Of a DNA stretch of 64,000 bases, positions 47,949 through 57,474 are shown piece by piece. Location: contig JAFUDS010000020.1 in NCBI GenBank assembly GCA_017464305.1, forward strand, positions 16,760 to 80,759, given 5' to 3'. Origin of the DNA: Clostridia bacterium (lineage in GTDB: Bacteria > Bacillota > Clostridia > Christensenellales > Aristaeellaceae). Under the pieces are notes generated by a model. That model did no database searches and had not been told where the DNA came from. It saw only the letters and a program-made list of their open reading frames with translations. Positions within the stretch are counted from its first letter, which is position 1; each line of letters starts with the position of its first letter. Position numbers and translations under genes: made by a program.

Positions 47949-50099
47949 ATGGATTATAGCGAGCTGCTTGCAAAGGAATTTAACCTGCGGCCGCAACAGG
48001 TTCGGGCCGCCATTGAGCTACTGGACGCAGGAAACACCATCCCCTTTATCGCCCGGTATCGCAAAGAGATGACAGGCTCTCTGGACGATCAGGTGCTGCG
48101 GGAAATGGCGGAGCGCCTGGAACACCTGCGGAATCTAGAGAAGCGCCGGGCGGAAATCGAGAAGAGCCTGACGGAGCAGGGGGTGCTGACGGAGGAGCTC
48201 TCCGCCCAGCTGGTTCAAGCCAAAACCCTCAGCGAATTGGAGGATCTGTATCGTCCCTTCCGGCCCAAGCGCCGCACCCGGGCTACCATCGCCAAGGAGC
48301 GGGGCCTGGAGCCCCTGGCGCTTTGGCTCATGCTGCAGCAGCCCCAGGGGGACCCCGAGAAGGAGGCAGCAAAGTATGTGGACGCAGCCAAGGAGGTTCC
48401 GGATACGGAGGCGGCCCTGGCCGGCGCCAGGGACATCATCGCCGAAGCTGTCAGCGATGACGCGAGCCTCCGGAAGGAGCTGCGGGAGCTGCTCGGCCGG
48501 GAGGGCGTTTTGCGCACCGCCGCCGCCAAGGAGGAGGACAGCGTCTACAGCATGTATTACGATTTCTCCGAGCCAGTTCGCACTATGGCATCTCACCGGA
48601 TTCTGGCCGTAAACCGCGGGGAGCGGGAGGAATTCCTGAAGGTGAGCCTGGAAGCGCCAGAGGAGAAAGCCATCGCCACCACCCGCCGAGCCTTTCTCCG
48701 GGGGAATACCCCTTCCTCCCAGCAGGTGAGCGAAGCCTGTGAGGATGCCTGGGCTCGCTTGATCTTCCCCTCCCTGGAACGGGAGATTCGCAATGATCTG
48801 ACGGATCGGGCCAATGTATCCGCCATTCGCGTGTTCTCAGACAATTTGCATCAGCTGCTGATGCAGCCCCCCATCAAGGGAAAAGTAACCCTGGGGGTGG
48901 ATCCCGGCTTCCGCACGGGTTGCAAGCTGGCGATCATTGACGAGAATGGCAAGGTGCTGGATACGGGCGTGGGATATTTTACCCTCCCTGGCAATGAGCG
49001 GGGCAAGGCAGCAGCGGCCCAGCTGATCAAGGGCTTCGTCAAAAAATATCGCATTACCGCCATCGCCATTGGCAATGGCACCGCCAGCCGGGAAAGCGAG
49101 CAGTTCATCGCCAGCCTGCTGCCAGAGATGCCGGGCGTAGCCTATATGATCGTCAGCGAAGCCGGAGCCTCCGTCTATTCCGCCAGCAAGCTGGCCGCCC
49201 AGGAGTTTCCGGATTTCGACGTCACTCAGCGCAGCGCCGTCTCCATCGCCCGGCGAATGCAGGACCCTCTGGCGGAGCTGGTCAAGATCGATCCCAAGGC
49301 CATCGGCGTCGGGCAGTATCAGCACGATTTAAAGCAGGCGGAGCTGACCAAAGCGCTGGACGGCGTCGTGGAGCAATGCGTAAACCAGGTGGGCGTGGAG
49401 CTTTCCACCGCCTCTGCGGAGCTGCTGAGCCATGTGGCCGGCATCGGCCCCGCCCTGGCAAAAAATATCGTCACCTATCGGGAGGAAAACGGGCTGGCCA
49501 CTCGCGCTGCGCTGAAGAAGGTTCCGAAGCTGGGGCCCCGGGCTTATGAGCAATGCGCCGGGTTCCTACGGGTGGCGGACAGCAAGAATCCCCTGGATGC
49601 AACCGGGGTTCATCCGGAAAGCTATGACGCGGCCAAGCAACTGCTGGCAAAGCTGGGATACGATCTGAAATCCCTGGCCCGGGGCGGCATTCCGGAGATA
49701 GGCGAAAAGGCAAAGGCCTATGGGGAGGACAAGCTGGCCCAGGAGCTGGGCATTGGCCTGCCCACCCTGCGGGATATCCTTTCGGAGCTGCGCAAGCCGG
49801 GCCGGGATCCCCGGGAGGATCTGCCCAAGCCCGTTTTGCGTACGGATGTGCTGGACATCAAGGATCTGACCCCTGGCATGGAGCTGACCGGTACCGTTCG
49901 CAATGTGATCGATTTCGGCGCCTTTGTGGATATCGGCGTCCATCAGGATGGCCTGGTGCATATCTCCCGCCTGGCGGATCGGTTCGTCAAGCACCCCTCC
50001 GATGTGGTGAAGGTAGGAGATGTGGTCAAGGTCTGGGTGGTCAGCGTGGACGAAAAGAAGAACCGTATCGCTCTAACCATGGTCAAGGACAGGATGTAA
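47949..50099 (+). CDS. tex: Tex-family S1 RNA-binding protein
   Basis: 716 residues, full length. Tex N-terminal helical domain (LLDAGNTIPFIARYRKEMTG), the YqgF/RNase H-like domain (L-G-V-D-P-G-F-R-T-G-C-K), a helix-hairp-helix pair (H-V-A-G-I-G-P-A-L-A-K-N) and a C-terminal S1 domain (G-T-V-R-N-V-I-D-F-G-A-F-V-D-I-G). Tex binds nucleic acid and affects transcription and translation. The start has GGAG 13 bases upstream, a wide spacing. Longer upstream frames only read through the repeat hairpin. Confidence 0.93.
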   Translation: MDYSELLAKEFNLRPQQVRAAIELLDAGNTIPFIARYRKEMTGSLDDQVLREMAERLEHLRNLEKRRAEIEKSLTEQGVLTEELSAQLVQAKTLSELEDLYRPFRPKRRTRATIAKERGLEPLALWLMLQQPQGDPEKEAAKYVDAAKEVPDTEAALAGARDIIAEAVSDDASLRKELRELLGREGVLRTAAAKEEDSVYSMYYDFSEPVRTMASHRILAVNRGEREEFLKVSLEAPEEKAIATTRRAFLRGNTPSSQQVSEACEDAWARLIFPSLEREIRNDLTDRANVSAIRVFSDNLHQLLMQPPIKGKVTLGVDPGFRTGCKLAIIDENGKVLDTGVGYFTLPGNERGKAAAAQLIKGFVKKYRITAIAIGNGTASRESEQFIASLLPEMPGVAYMIVSEAGASVYSASKLAAQEFPDFDVTQRSAVSIARRMQDPLAELVKIDPKAIGVGQYQHDLKQAELTKALDGVVEQCVNQVGVELSTASAELLSHVAGIGPALAKNIVTYREENGLATRAALKKVPKLGPRAYEQCAGFLRVADSKNPLDATGVHPESYDAAKQLLAKLGYDLKSLARGGIPEIGEKAKAYGEDKLAQELGIGLPTLRDILSELRKPGRDPREDLPKPVLRTDVLDIKDLTPGMELTGTVRNVIDFGAFVDIGVHQDGLVHISRLADRFVKHPSDVVKVGDVVKVWVVSVDEKKNRIALTMVKDRM

Positions 50100-50109
50100 C
50101 AATGTGCAA

Positions 50110-50171
50110 CAGGGGACAGCCTTCGTAGATGCATTGGAAAATGCATCGTCGTGGTCCGTCCCCTGTTTTTT
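50110..50171 (+). terminator. Terminator of tex
   Basis: Outer stem CAGGGGAC/GTCCCCTG, inner stem GATGCATT/AATGCATC, then TTTTTT. The right arm resembles the 28-bp dispersed repeat. Confidence 0.8.
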
Positions 50172-50175
50172 GCTA

Positions 50176-53100
50176 TCAATAGATATAGCAGCCGCAGCGC
50201 CCGGCTTCCTTCACCCGGTACAGGGCGGTATCCGCGTCCTTGAAGATATCCCCCTCCGGATGCTCCCGGTCGGCGAAGGCTACGCCGACGCTGAGGGAGG
50301 TAGGGGGCAAATCCTCCTTGGGCTTCTGGAGCATCACATTGGCCTGCTCGATCTTGGTCTTCACCAAGTCCCGCATGGTGCTGTTCACATTCACCATGAT
50401 GACCACGAACTCATCCCCGCCCAGGCGGAACACCAGATCCGTGGAGCGGAAGCTGTACTTCAGCACCTCCGCCACCCGCTTCAGCACCAGATCACCCACA
50501 TCGTGCCCATAGGTATCGTTAATGGATTTGAACTTATCCACATCCACCAGCAGCAGCGCGTTATGGGACATGTCCAAGTCATGGCGCATGAAATTGTACG
50601 CGCTGCGGTTATACAGGCCTGTCAGGGCGTCATGCATGTTTCCATAGGTCAGGCGCTCATGGGTTCGCCGGTTTTCCTCAAAGATGTCATTATAGGTTTT
50701 CGAGACAAAGCGCAGCTCCTCTGCGCCGGTCGGGGCGATGACGCGCTTCTCCTGCATCTGCTTCACCATGTTGGACAGAGGTCTTCTGATCCATCCATTG
50801 ATAAACAGCACAATGACCAGCACCACGGCTAACAGCGCGATGGTCAGCACGGTCTGGATCGTCAAGAGCGCATCCATCCGCTGGCCAGAGTGGATCCGCT
50901 CCCGATTGGAGATCTCAATCAGCTCCTGGGTGCACAGATTCGCGCTCTCCATAATCTGCGCCTTTTGATCCATGTATTCCTGGCCAAACACCAGTTCCTT
51001 CGCCAGGGCCTGCAATTCCTCGGTCCCCGCGGCCGATGCTTCCGCCGGCAGGGGAACCTCCCGCAGCGCCTCCGGAATCAGCGCGGCGTCATACTCCCCG
51101 GCGGCCAGGATGTATCTCATGGCCTGATATTCCTGGTCCATCAAGTCATTGGACAGGGAGAGGGCCCGGGATAGATTCTCCAAGGCCGCGGTGTCCTCCC
51201 CCTCCAGCATTGACTGCAGATCCTCCACAGCCTTGTCCCGGCGGCGGGCCACCTCCGCCTCCTCAAAATAATCCTGCAGATAGTCTATCTTCCCCGTGAC
51301 CACAAAAGAGCGGACGGAATCCGTCAGATCATCCGAGCCCATCTCCAGGTTGGTGGCGGCCTGTTGCGCCAGAATGTAACGCTCGCTGGCCTGCTCCATG
51401 CGCAAATAGCCATGGGTCACCATGGAATCCGCCACATACAGCCCCGTGGCCACCAGGAAGGCCACCAGCACAAACACAAAGCTGGCCCTGCTCATGGGGA
51501 TGCTCAAGCGCTCGCTCCATCTCCGCAGCAGAGAGAAGCCCTCCTTCCCTTCGGCGGGCTGCACCTTCTCCTTTTCCTCCGCGTCCTTCTGGGCGATGGC
51601 CCGCGGCTCCAGCAGGAAGGGCTGGAACTTTTCCGCCGGCACAGGGGGCGAGAAGAAATAGCCCTGCACCAGATCGCAGCCCAGATCCTTTAGCGCCTTC
51701 AGCTGCTCCTCGGTCTCGACGCCCTCCGCCACCACCGGCACCGCCAGATGCCGGGCGATATTCATGATGATGCCCAGCATTTCCAGATTCCCCTCCTGGG
51801 CGAAGGCGGTCTGGATAAACTTCATATCCAGCTTCAGCACATCGATGGGCAGGGTGGAAAGCATGTTCAGAGAGGAATACCCCGTGCCGAAATCATCCAT
51901 CTCCACCAGGAAGCCCATGGCCCGCAGGCGCATGACCACCTCGATGATCTGCTCTGCGTCCTCCGCGTAGGCGGACTCGGTCACCTCCAGATGCAGATCC
52001 GCCGCATCCAGACGGCTGGTTTCCAAAATCTCCTGAAGGATCTCCACGATTTTCGAATCACTCATATCCACCCGGGAGATATTCACGGAAACGGGCACGC
52101 AATAGCCCAGCTCCTCCTTCCAGGCCCGAACCTGGAGGGCAGCCTCCCGCCACACATATTGATCCAGGGCCTGGATCAGCCCGTTTTCCTCAAAGAGGGG
52201 AATAAACACCCCGGGGCTGACCATGCCCAGCTCCGGATGCTGCCAGCGCACCAGGGCCTCCGCCCCGGCGATGCGGGGCTTTGGGCCGCGAATATCATAT
52301 TTCGGCTGGAAATAGACCTGGAACTGCTTTTCCTGAATCGCGGTGGGAAAATCCTCAATCAGCTGCATGGAATACAGCTCCGCCCGGTGCAGCGAATCAT
52401 CATAGACGCCAATATCCCGGGTATAGCTGTTGCGCACCGTGTCCGCCGCCATCTTGGCCCGGTCGAAGCGCCGCTCAAGCTCCAGGGATTTATCCACCCG
52501 GGAATAGACGCCCATCCGCAGCCGAATGCGATTATTGGCGTCCAGCTCCCCCGCCAGGCCCTGGGAGGCATTATCCAGGATGGCCTTATAGTCCTCCCGA
52601 TGAGGACAATACACCTGGAAAATATCCGCCTCCCGGCGGCAGACGATGCCCCCCGCGTCATGCACCATCTCCCGGGCCTTTTCCCCCACCCGGCGCAGCA
52701 CATCATCGGCATAGGCCCGGCCATAGCGCTCGTTGATGGTACTGAAATGATTAATGTCCAACAGGATGGCATCCATCTCCATGTCCGGATGGCGCTGATC
52801 GAACTGCTCGGCATAGCTATAGAAGAACTCCCGGTTATACAGCCCCGTCAACGGGTCCCGCTCCGTGGACTGGATGATCCGCCGCCCCTCGAACAGCTCG
52901 ATGGTCCGGCGCACCCGGGCTAGAATCACCCCCGGCTCGGGATAAGGCTTCTGGATGAAATCGCTGGCTCCGATCTGGAGGCACTCAATCTCCCGGGCCT
53001 GGTCGCCAGAGGCCACGATGACCGGAATATCTTGATAGGCAGATTCCGCCCGAATCTGCCGCAGCACCTCCACGCCGGACATGCCGGGCATGATCAAATC

Positions 53101-53292
53101 CAGAATCACCAGGGAAAGCAGCTCCTTGTTTTCCCGGATTTTCTCCAGGGCCGTGAGGCCATCCTCTGCGAAGATGACCTCATACTCCTGCTCCAGCAAG
53201 CCTCCCAGAATCGCCCGATTGACAGCTTCGTCCTCCACCACCAGCACGCGCCGCTTTCCGTCCTTGGATTGAAACACGGTTTGCTCTTCCAT
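50176..53292 (-). CDS. Response-regulator GGDEF-EAL / membrane sensor / GGDEF c-di-GMP protein
   Basis: 1038 residues. Order: REC (about 14-125, phospho-acceptor D65 in V-I-L-D-L-I-M-P-G); a degenerate GGDEF domain (motif R-R-E-A-D); an EAL domain (A-E-A-L-V-R-W, D-D-F-G-T-G-Y-S-S, E-G-V-E-T-E) with its key residues present; a membrane span near 605-625; an outside helical sensor of about 200 residues; a second span near 825-845; and a C-terminal GGDEF with intact R-L-G-G-D-E-F. It should both break down and make c-di-GMP under two inputs. A cytoplasmic receiver in front of an EAL domain that precedes a transmembrane sensor is a rare order. AAAGG lies before the ATG. Confidence 0.92.
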   Translation of the reverse strand: MEEQTVFQSKDGKRRVLVVEDEAVNRAILGGLLEQEYEVIFAEDGLTALEKIRENKELLSLVILDLIMPGMSGVEVLRQIRAESAYQDIPVIVASGDQAREIECLQIGASDFIQKPYPEPGVILARVRRTIELFEGRRIIQSTERDPLTGLYNREFFYSYAEQFDQRHPDMEMDAILLDINHFSTINERYGRAYADDVLRRVGEKAREMVHDAGGIVCRREADIFQVYCPHREDYKAILDNASQGLAGELDANNRIRLRMGVYSRVDKSLELERRFDRAKMAADTVRNSYTRDIGVYDDSLHRAELYSMQLIEDFPTAIQEKQFQVYFQPKYDIRGPKPRIAGAEALVRWQHPELGMVSPGVFIPLFEENGLIQALDQYVWREAALQVRAWKEELGYCVPVSVNISRVDMSDSKIVEILQEILETSRLDAADLHLEVTESAYAEDAEQIIEVVMRLRAMGFLVEMDDFGTGYSSLNMLSTLPIDVLKLDMKFIQTAFAQEGNLEMLGIIMNIARHLAVPVVAEGVETEEQLKALKDLGCDLVQGYFFSPPVPAEKFQPFLLEPRAIAQKDAEEKEKVQPAEGKEGFSLLRRWSERLSIPMSRASFVFVLVAFLVATGLYVADSMVTHGYLRMEQASERYILAQQAATNLEMGSDDLTDSVRSFVVTGKIDYLQDYFEEAEVARRRDKAVEDLQSMLEGEDTAALENLSRALSLSNDLMDQEYQAMRYILAAGEYDAALIPEALREVPLPAEASAAGTEELQALAKELVFGQEYMDQKAQIMESANLCTQELIEISNRERIHSGQRMDALLTIQTVLTIALLAVVLVIVLFINGWIRRPLSNMVKQMQEKRVIAPTGAEELRFVSKTYNDIFEENRRTHERLTYGNMHDALTGLYNRSAYNFMRHDLDMSHNALLLVDVDKFKSINDTYGHDVGDLVLKRVAEVLKYSFRSTDLVFRLGGDEFVVIMVNVNSTMRDLVKTKIEQANVMLQKPKEDLPPTSLSVGVAFADREHPEGDIFKDADTALYRVKEAGRCGCYIY

Positions 53293-53342
53293 CTTGCCTT
53301 TCCCACTTTCGAAAGATTTGAAACCTTCCCCTCCCCAGGGGG

Positions 53343-53981
53343 CTACAGCGCCTCCAGTTGCCGGGCCACAAAGGCCGCGAAGGGCCGGGCGGCGGGCAGG
53401 CGGGTATGGGTGTTATCCGCCGATCCTTCCGGATGGCGGGGATCCTCCCCCGGGGCCAGGTGCATAAACAGGGCCTTGCTGCCCTCCTCCCCCGCCTCCT
53501 CCACGAGGCGGAAGCTTTCCGCATACAGATCAATCAGCGGCACCTTCTCCGCCTGGGCCAAAGCCCGAACCGCCCGCAGATATTCCCCATGGGTGGGCTG
53601 GAGCCGCCCCTCCTGCCAAACCCGCATGCAAATGGGCGTCAGCAGCACGGGCTGGGCGCCCCTTTCCCGGGCGAAGCGGAGGAAAACCTTCAGGTTCTCC
53701 GTAAAATCCGTCCAGGGCTCCGTGTGCCTCTCCGGCTTATCCCCCTCGTCGTTATGGCCAAACTGAATGAGGAGCAAATCTCCCGGCTGAATTTGACCCT
53801 CCAGCCCGTCCAGCCGCCCCTCCGCCAAAAAGGTCTTCGTGCTGCGGCCCGCCATGGCATGATTATGAACCCGGGCCGGAGGCAGGAACTCCTCCAGTGC
53901 CTGCCCCCAGCCCACCATGGCCGTCACCGAGGGATCATAGACGGCGGCGGTGGAATCTCCACAGATCCAAATTTCTCGCAT
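53343..53981 (-). CDS. Rhamnogalacturonan acetylesterase-like SGNH hydrolase (CE12)
   Basis: 212 residues. The blocks are G-D-S-T-A-A (catalytic Ser), G-R-S-T-K-T-F, Q-F-G-H-N-D and D-N-T-H (catalytic Asp/His), the CE12 pattern. It removes acetyl groups from rhamnogalacturonan I backbone pieces. No signal peptide, so it works on imported oligosaccharides. It follows the oligogalacturonate lyase gene by 7 bases in the pectin locus. Confidence 0.9.
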   Translation of the reverse strand: MREIWICGDSTAAVYDPSVTAMVGWGQALEEFLPPARVHNHAMAGRSTKTFLAEGRLDGLEGQIQPGDLLLIQFGHNDEGDKPERHTEPWTDFTENLKVFLRFARERGAQPVLLTPICMRVWQEGRLQPTHGEYLRAVRALAQAEKVPLIDLYAESFRLVEEAGEEGSKALFMHLAPGEDPRHPEGSADNTHTRLPAARPFAAFVARQLEAL

Positions 53982-53988
53982 GATCTTC

Positions 53989-55050
53989 TTACCAATCCTG
54001 CCAGACCTGTTTCAAATCAATGGTACACACCTGGGCATTGCCCTGGGCGTCCGGATTCGAGAAGAGGATCATATCCCCCCGGCGGTTGAAGGAAGGATGC
54101 TGATGGTCCGCGCCGGACTTGCAGGTACCGGTGGTGGCGATCAGCTTCGCCTTCCGGGTGGCCCGCTCGATCAGGAGCACGCCCTCCTGAATCTGGGTGC
54201 CCAGATAGCTGATCCGGTCCGCGCAGAGCCACTTGTGATCCCGGCTGATGCAGGGATGCAGCAGCTGGGTTTCAGAGGCAGCCACGTCAAAATGACGGCC
54301 ATCCTTATCGCCGATAATGATATTGCCGGTATGGGTTTCACCGGCTTCCCCATTCACAAAGCCCGCGGGATCCAGCTTCATGATGGCCATTTCGCTGCCA
54401 TCCGCCGCCCATACCTCATGGGTAATCCATTCATGGGGATGCTCCACATAATAGGGCCGGGCATACCGTTCCTTCACATCGTACATCCAGGTCCGCTGGA
54501 AGGCGTCCCCCTCCGTCTCATGGATGTAGAAGATCAGGTTCTCATCCGTGGGGCAGATCTGGGCATGGCCCAGGCGATAATCGCTCTGATAAACAATCTC
54601 GGCTTCCTTCCCCGGGTCCAGAATCACCAGGGCGTAATACTTATTCGCCAGGTGATAGCTGCAAGCGATGCGCCCGGTGTTGGCGGCGGTCAGATGCCCG
54701 GTGATCTGACCGAAGGCCGGCAGATCCCCTACCTTCGTCCGCTCGCCGGTGGACAGATCCACAGCGAACACCTCCGTCTCGTTCCGGCAGGTGTAGCCAA
54801 TGTTCTTCTCCCGATCCGTGGCGAAGCCCCGATAGGTGTTGTCCGTCACCCGGGTCAGCTCCCCGGTCTCCACATTCGCCCGGTAACAGCCGCCATCCTC
54901 CTTCCCCTCCAGCTGCTGCTTCATGAAGAAGAAATACTGATCATCCAGGGAAAAATTCTCACAGGTGAAATAAAGCTTTGCGTTCCGCTCCGGCCCCTCC
55001 GTATAGCGGCGCACCTGATACCCCGTAATCGGGTCGCGATACTCAACCAT
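53989..55050 (-). CDS. Oligogalacturonate lyase (PL22)
   Basis: 353 residues, a seven-bladed propeller. Characteristic segments include F-T-C-E-N-F-S-L-D-D-Q-Y-F-F-F, Y-R-L-G-H-A-Q-I-C-P-T-D-E-N, W-I-T-H-E-V-W-A-A-D-G and H-P-S-F-N-R-R-G-D-M-I-L-F-S-N-P. Conserved histidines in G-H-A-Q and T-H-E are those that bind metal and act in catalysis in PL22. The enzyme splits short galacturonides inside the cell. It lies in an operon with a CE4 gene upstream and a CE12 gene downstream. Confidence 0.9.
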   Translation of the reverse strand: MVEYRDPITGYQVRRYTEGPERNAKLYFTCENFSLDDQYFFFMKQQLEGKEDGGCYRANVETGELTRVTDNTYRGFATDREKNIGYTCRNETEVFAVDLSTGERTKVGDLPAFGQITGHLTAANTGRIACSYHLANKYYALVILDPGKEAEIVYQSDYRLGHAQICPTDENLIFYIHETEGDAFQRTWMYDVKERYARPYYVEHPHEWITHEVWAADGSEMAIMKLDPAGFVNGEAGETHTGNIIIGDKDGRHFDVAASETQLLHPCISRDHKWLCADRISYLGTQIQEGVLLIERATRKAKLIATTGTCKSGADHQHPSFNRRGDMILFSNPDAQGNAQVCTIDLKQVWQDW

Positions 55051-55074
55051 TTTATTTGTCTCCTCCTTGTTTCC

Positions 55075-55875
55075 TTATAGCGCAATCTGCTGCCCAGCGG
55101 GAATGCGGATGGGCTCCTCATCGTTCACGGAGATCCAGCAATCCCGGGCATTAGGATTATACACGAAGCGGTTCTCCGCCGCAAACTGCAGCCGGGCAAA
55201 ATCATCCATGCAGTCCATAAATTCGATGTTGGTGCAATACCAGATATCCTCCTGCCCCCCTATCATGCGGCAAAAATCCTCCATCAGCTGCCAATTGTCC
55301 CGGTCGTCGAACTCATAGCTGTGACCCCAGACATACATCAGATAAAGATACTGCCGCTTGAAGAGGCCCAGGAACTGCTCCCCCAGGGCCAGCAGATTAT
55401 GATTATGATGGCAGGTGGCCTGCCAGCGATAGGGATTCTCCGGCAGGGCGAAGCTATCGCTGGAGCCCACCACCCGGGCATAGCGAATGCCGCAGGCGGG
55501 TAGCAATTTTTCGATATCGGCCGTCAGAGAGCCATTGGGGTATGCCAGACCCCGCACAGGATATCCCGTCTTCCCCTCCAGCCAGGCCCGGTCGCTGATG
55601 ACCTCCTGGGCCACCTCCGGCAGGGGGCAGCGGGCGATGGTCGGGTGGGTCACCGTGTGGCAGGCCACCTCATGGCCCACGTACAGGGTGGGAATCTCCG
55701 CCGGGTCGATGCGATCCCCCCGATCCCACAGGCCGCTGTTCAAATTAAAGGTGCCCCGAATGCCATGCTCATTAAAGATCTGCACCAGGCGGCGATCCTG
55801 GGTTCGGCCGTCATCATAGCTCATGGTCAGGGCTTTATGCTTCCCTCCGGGATAGCAGCAATAGACTCTGTTCAT
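55075..55875 (-). CDS. CE4-type polysaccharide deacetylase
   Basis: 266 residues. NodB motifs are present: M-S-Y-D-D-G (Asp base and metal Asp), H-T-V-T-H-P (metal histidines) and a tyrosine-proline-asparagine-glycine motif (A-Y-P-N-G). It removes acetyl groups, probably from pectin-derived sugars, since it stands between the binding protein and the oligogalacturonate lyase. No signal peptide. GGAGG lies just before the ATG, 20 bases behind a terminator-like hairpin that probably lowers its expression relative to the binding protein. Confidence 0.88.
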   Translation of the reverse strand: MNRVYCCYPGGKHKALTMSYDDGRTQDRRLVQIFNEHGIRGTFNLNSGLWDRGDRIDPAEIPTLYVGHEVACHTVTHPTIARCPLPEVAQEVISDRAWLEGKTGYPVRGLAYPNGSLTADIEKLLPACGIRYARVVGSSDSFALPENPYRWQATCHHNHNLLALGEQFLGLFKRQYLYLMYVWGHSYEFDDRDNWQLMEDFCRMIGGQEDIWYCTNIEFMDCMDDFARLQFAAENRFVYNPNARDCWISVNDEEPIRIPAGQQIAL

Positions 55876-55886
55876 CCTGTCCTCCG

Positions 55887-55923
55887 CGCAAAAGGAGGCT
55901 GCCGCCTCAAGGACGGCAGCCTC
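55887..55923 (-). terminator. Attenuating terminator between binding protein and CE4 genes
   Basis: On the minus strand a perfect 10-bp stem GAGGCTGCCG/CGGCAGCCTC followed by CTTTTG. The next gene starts right after it, so some read-through is likely. Confidence 0.8.
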
Positions 55924-55956
55924 GGTTGATTGAATTGATTCTAACCGGGAATTGGA

Positions 55957-57456
55957 TTATTCACCCAGTGCGGCGTGATAAGCAGCGTTGTACTCTTCGG
56001 TCATGATGGCGCCGCCTTCTTCGCTCCACTGCTGCCAGGCAGCCCGCAGGCCAGCTTCGTCAATCTTGCCGGCGATGTACTGCACAGCCGCGTCAGAGAT
56101 GATCTGCTTCAGCACGGTACCGAAAGCAACGTTGGTCTCGCTGATCAGCGGATAGCAGGGGTTGGACACGGCCAGGGAAGCATATTCCTTGTTGAAGGTC
56201 TCATACTCTTCCCGCAGGGCGGTCAGCTTGGCGGGGGTGCACAGATCGCCAGGCACGTTCATGCCCAGCTGGTTCAGGCTGTGCTGAATCAGATGGATCT
56301 GAGCGGTCACGTCCTCGCCGGATTCCGGCGCAGCCAGACGATAGCCGTCCGCATCCACCCAGTAGGTGACATCCTGCACGCCCCAGTTCAGCAGCATCTG
56401 GCCTTCGGGGCCATTGCACCAATCCAGGAACTTCACAACCTTGGGCAGATCAGCCTCGGACACAGCCTTGGTGATCACGATTTCGCCGGAGAAGCCGGGA
56501 TTCTGGGCCCAGATGGATACGGAGCCGTCTTCCTTCTTCAGGCCGGGGATCATGTCGAAGATCTGGTCCGTGATGCCTTCGTTGGTCTCGAACCATTCCT
56601 GCTGACGATAGGTGTTGTCCAGGCAGTCAAAGCGCATATAGGCCTTGCCGGTGCGCTCGATGTTGTCCCAGTTGGTGGAGTCGATGGTGGGGAAGTTGGG
56701 ATCGATACCGCCGATCTCGTACAGATGGCGCAGCCAGTTCAGGCCCTGCAGATAAGCGGGATCCTCATGGGCGGGATACACGTTGCCTTCCTCATTGATG
56801 CCCCAGGTGTCCGGAGCGCCATAGGCCACGGTGATGATGTTGATGGTACCATCGGTGTAGTTTACCATGTTCAGGGCATAAGCATCATGCTCCTTGCCAT
56901 AGGCCGCCAGGGCTTCCGCCAGCGCGGTCAGCTCTTCGATGGTCTCGGGCTCCTTGTCGATGCCAGCTTCCTTCGCGATATCGCTGCGATAGTAGATGCC
57001 AGCACGGGGATAGGCGCGGCCGCGATAGATGCCGTACACCCGGCCGTCCACGGAGATGTTGTTGTACACGTTTTCAGAACCGGCAGCCAGGTAAGGATAG
57101 TTTTCCGCATCCTTCACATAGTCCGTCAGATCCCAGAAAGCGCCAGCGCGGGCGGAATCGATGATGGAAGCGCCGCGAGCGTCGGTCAGGGCGATCACCA
57201 TGGGCTGATTCTTGTCCGCCAAGGTGGTGTTGATGGCGTCTCCATAGGTGGAGTTGGCCACGAAATTCACCTTCAGGCGCACGCCGGTCGCCGCCTCAAT
57301 CGCGTCCAGCACGGGGTTGCCTTCCGTCTGGAAGTCCTCGGTGGAGTAGAAGTCGGGCAGCATAACGGTCAGTTCAAAGGGTTCTTCCGCCGTTGCGAAG
57401 CTCATCATGGACAGCATCATGAGCACGGCCAGGATCAGGGATACCAGTTTCTTCAT
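55957..57456 (-). CDS. Extracellular solute-binding protein (LplA-like, family 1)
   Basis: 499 residues. Signal peptide MKKLVSLILAVLMMLSMMSF-ATA then E-E-P. There is no cysteine at the cleavage site, so it is not a lipoprotein although Gram-positive binding proteins usually are. The mature part is a large sugar-binding fold (F-W-D-L-T-D-Y-V-K-D, G-I-Y-R-G-R-A-Y-P-R, G-I-Y-Y-R-S-D-I). It should deliver oligogalacturonides or rhamnogalacturonan pieces to the permeases upstream. No ATP-binding subunit is present; these systems usually share MsmX/UgpC. Confidence 0.9.
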   Translation of the reverse strand: MKKLVSLILAVLMMLSMMSFATAEEPFELTVMLPDFYSTEDFQTEGNPVLDAIEAATGVRLKVNFVANSTYGDAINTTLADKNQPMVIALTDARGASIIDSARAGAFWDLTDYVKDAENYPYLAAGSENVYNNISVDGRVYGIYRGRAYPRAGIYYRSDIAKEAGIDKEPETIEELTALAEALAAYGKEHDAYALNMVNYTDGTINIITVAYGAPDTWGINEEGNVYPAHEDPAYLQGLNWLRHLYEIGGIDPNFPTIDSTNWDNIERTGKAYMRFDCLDNTYRQQEWFETNEGITDQIFDMIPGLKKEDGSVSIWAQNPGFSGEIVITKAVSEADLPKVVKFLDWCNGPEGQMLLNWGVQDVTYWVDADGYRLAAPESGEDVTAQIHLIQHSLNQLGMNVPGDLCTPAKLTALREEYETFNKEYASLAVSNPCYPLISETNVAFGTVLKQIISDAAVQYIAGKIDEAGLRAAWQQWSEEGGAIMTEEYNAAYHAALGE

Positions 57457-57474
57457 GGGGCATTCCTCCTTTAG

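Noticed and set aside
55975-57474. Plus-strand frame as long as the binding-protein gene
   Set aside because: Exact antisense shadow of the solute-binding protein gene. The minus strand has signal peptide and ribosome site.
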